This document shows, piece by piece, positions 45,124-47,180 of a DNA stretch of 47,180 bases. The notes under the pieces are model-generated. The model was not told where the DNA came from. It was given only the letters and a program-made list of their open reading frames with translations, and did no database searches. The stretch's first letter is position 1. Every line of letters starts with the position of its first letter. Source of the DNA: Didymodactylos carnosus (Eukaryota; Rotifera; Eurotatoria; Philodinida; Philodinidae); contig CAJNOQ010000551.1 of NCBI GenBank assembly GCA_905250885.1, positions 1 to 47,180 of the forward strand, written 5' to 3'. A program made the position numbers and the translations under genes.

Positions 45124-45415
45124 ATGACTGGCAGCAGGAAGTCTCAGAATAAGCAGAGTGTGTTAGATAAATCTGTGATTAATCGACCATCTTCCTCATC
45201 TCAACAATCTCAATTAGAAGAAGGTCAAACTAAAGGATTATAATCACGTTCTACCATACGGATTACCGTCACAATTGTTAGCTAATAATAACAATATTCC
45301 AAACATCACAACAGATCATAAGAATTTTTTATCACTAAGGAGGAGATAGAGAAATTAATTTCGATCCATTTAACTGAAAGTGATAAAACAAAACCCCCGA
45401 GACGATAAAAGAATT
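45124..45415 (+). pseudogene. Frameshifted coding relic, possibly a retroelement gag-like remnant
   Basis: An ATG at 45124 reads MTGSRKSQNKQSVLDKSVIN and on to EEGQTKG before a stop at 45241. After a frame change the sequence continues DYNHVLPYGLPSQLLANNNN...TTDHKNF, and after a second change KEEIEKLISIHLTESDKTKP to a stop near 45408. Three protein-like pieces in order across two frame changes suggest a decayed gene. The low-complexity, charged style fits a gag-like or host disordered protein; I do not recognise it. Spliced alternatives cannot be excluded. Confidence 0.4.
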
Positions 45416-46959
45416 CTTTTCTAGCCGCTGTTGGAAAAAATTTGTATTGTTCCCCTTTTGTCCACTTTACAATTCAGACCAAAGTGGCAAATCTCATTTT
45501 GATGTTAACAGCAAAGTGGAAAGTTCCACTCTCAAAAAAAGTTTCTATTAAGAACACTTTTTGGAAGCCATATTTTCTCAAATTAATAACCGAGAGGTGC
45601 AGATTTTTACGCCGAAATATGCGTTCATAAAGTGATGGTCCGTTTTTCTAAGTCACCTACACTGTAAATTCGTGCTCCATATAAATGAGTGACATTTTCA
45701 CCCATTTATCATTTATGTGTGTCATCATCCATCTGAGTGAATGATTTTCCTTTGTTCAAACATATCACCCACATACATGTGGGCAGAACTGGATCCTCAG
45801 ATAGGTGACTTGACACCCACTTATTAGAGGTGTGATTCACATCCCACTGACAGTAAAGTCTCCTGCTCTATATCCTGTTTTGAATCAAAATATATTCCGA
45901 TCAGGATATAGCCAAAAAACATATATCTCAATCGAAGATATAAATTAGATTTTTTAAATAAAATTCATTAGTGAAAGAATGATGTTCGCGAAAAGTTTTA
46001 ACCATACCACCGAAAAGAGCGTAAAAGACTGCGTCAGATTCTTTTTTCCTGGTGACAAAGTCTTTTCTCCGGTCAGCAACCTTTTTTTAACTAATTCTCG
46101 AGGTTCATATTGTATATTCCGATTAGGATATTTTTTGATTAGATATTTTTTTTACTAGCTATTATAACACTTTCTCGAAATATTTTGATATTTTCTCTTA
46201 CTCTGGTCATACATAAAGTTCGAAATATTTAGTTAAAGTCACGCTCGTTCACAGTGATTCATCGCCCGCGCAGCGATGTAAACAACATTGTTTACAAAAA
46301 AAGTTTTCGGATGCGTAAATTGCGTTCAAAACTTTAAAGTTTTAAAATTGCCGAAGTGTTTTCATTATTCAAGTTCTGGTGGCTGATATGTTATGTTTTA
46401 TATCATTTTTGCACTAGAAGTGCCACATTAACTAGTTTTGGGCGGTTTTAAACTACGGCCCTACTGTAAGGAAACTATATCCCGATCGGGATATGGTTCC
46501 TCACTGACTGAATGATGAATCATTATTTATTCACGAAAAGTGAGAGTCATCAAAGGTCCCCGACCTATAATAACAATGACTCGAGCCAAATAACAATAAA
46601 AAGAAACTATAAATAGAAAAATAAAATAAAAAGTAAATCAGTATACGAAACAGAGAGATAGAAAAGAGAGACTTAAGACAAGAAAACAAAATAAGAGTAA
46701 TAGTCATATTTACTGTTATAAACAAACGCAGTGCTATGTTCTACTGTAAAGACGCTGAGATAAAGAAGAAGTACGACTGACTGATTCTGAAAGATTATTC
46801 CAGCCAGTGACAGTTGAATGAAAGAAGGAAGACGAAACTGTTTGTGGAGAAAAACCGTTTACAGGAGGTGGAATACGAACATATTTGGAATGATGAAAAC
46901 GTCAGGATAAAGGACAAAGAACATTATAAAAAGAGAAAGAGGACTGAGGCCAGAGCTAG
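45416..46959. other. Intergenic, no gene supported
   Basis: AT-rich with a few ordered motifs: palindromic TATCCCGATCGGGATA-like sites (45890-45908, 46118-46131, 46477-46494) and CACCCA/GGTG-rich sequence at 45700-45850. The basic plus frame at 46814-47038 runs straight into the terminal repeat and is not supported as a gene. Confidence 0.45.
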
Positions 46960-47180
46960 GACGAAAGTATTTGTACTTGTACTTTTAGTACTTTTTCAAG
47001 TAAAAGTATTATACTTGTACTTGCAAAAATGTACTTGATACTTGTACTTATACTTTAAGAAAAGTACTTGGTACTTATACTTGTACTTCGAGACAAATAC
47101 TTTTGTACTTGTACTTAAGTACAAAAACAGAGTACTTTGTACTTTTATTTGAGGCATATATAAAATAAATTGTTTGAGTA
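46960..47180. repeat. Degenerate GTACTT repeat at the right edge
   Basis: From about 46966 to at least 47145 the sequence is dominated by GTACTTGTACTT, with variants (ATACTTGTACTT, GTACTTAAGTAC, TACTTTTGTACTT) in both orientations. It continues toward the window end, so its full length is unknown. Confidence 0.8.

Noticed and set aside
46814..47038. Basic plus-strand frame at the right edge
   Set aside because: Its second half is translated GTACTT repeat, and the first half has no supporting motif.

Overview
The window is eukaryotic and metazoan. It is AT-rich, its genes carry many introns with standard GT-AG borders (several only 50-100 bases long), its proteins carry long Gln, Asn, His and Ser runs, and it encodes animal-only regulators. 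Low GC, short introns, N/Q-rich proteins and a heavy load of short inverted-repeat elements would fit a rotifer (for example a bdelloid such as Rotaria), but this is inference. No rRNA, tRNA, CRISPR array or bacterial-style operon was seen.

Three complete genes could be assembled exon by exon, all on the minus strand. Each assembled reading frame is an exact multiple of three. (1) 5370-1834: a PAR-domain bZIP transcription factor of the HLF/TEF/DBP/Pdp1 family, 4 exons, 347 aa. (2) 23052-19105: a 472-aa, 4-exon protein with an N-terminal helical region and five Trp residues, every one followed by Ile or Leu. The best guess is an NCOA4-like protein (ferritin-autophagy receptor family). (3) 38092-28608: a homeodomain-interacting protein kinase (HIPK), 18 exons, 1284 aa, including an 11-base first coding exon and a conserved SUMO-interacting motif. 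A His/Gln-rich exon at 8166-7824 belongs either to an unidentified gene or to an upstream form of the PAR-bZIP gene.

The rest is intergenic or intronic and is filled with non-autonomous mobile elements. At least a dozen inverted-repeat elements can be drawn. Two small families have 14-20 base terminal inverted repeats starting TAGG and 8-base target duplications (two copies perfect, two copies 7 of 8), which marks them as hAT-type. A 1.37-kb element with CAGGGTTGCCAACT ends is probably also hAT. A 1.75-kb foldback element has 88-base ends and a spacerless central palindrome of about 380 bases, and has itself been hit by a 590-base poly(A)-tailed retrocopy with a 16-base target duplication. 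Several elements sit inside introns of the three genes. A degraded coding relic lies at 45124-45415, and the right edge runs into a degenerate GTACTT repeat.

The three genes have no obvious shared pathway (circadian/metabolic transcription, iron or coactivator function, stress and transcription kinase). I see no gene cluster acting as one novel system. The most distinctive content is the NCOA4-like gene, the HIPK kinase with altered motif residues, and the layered inverted-repeat elements.
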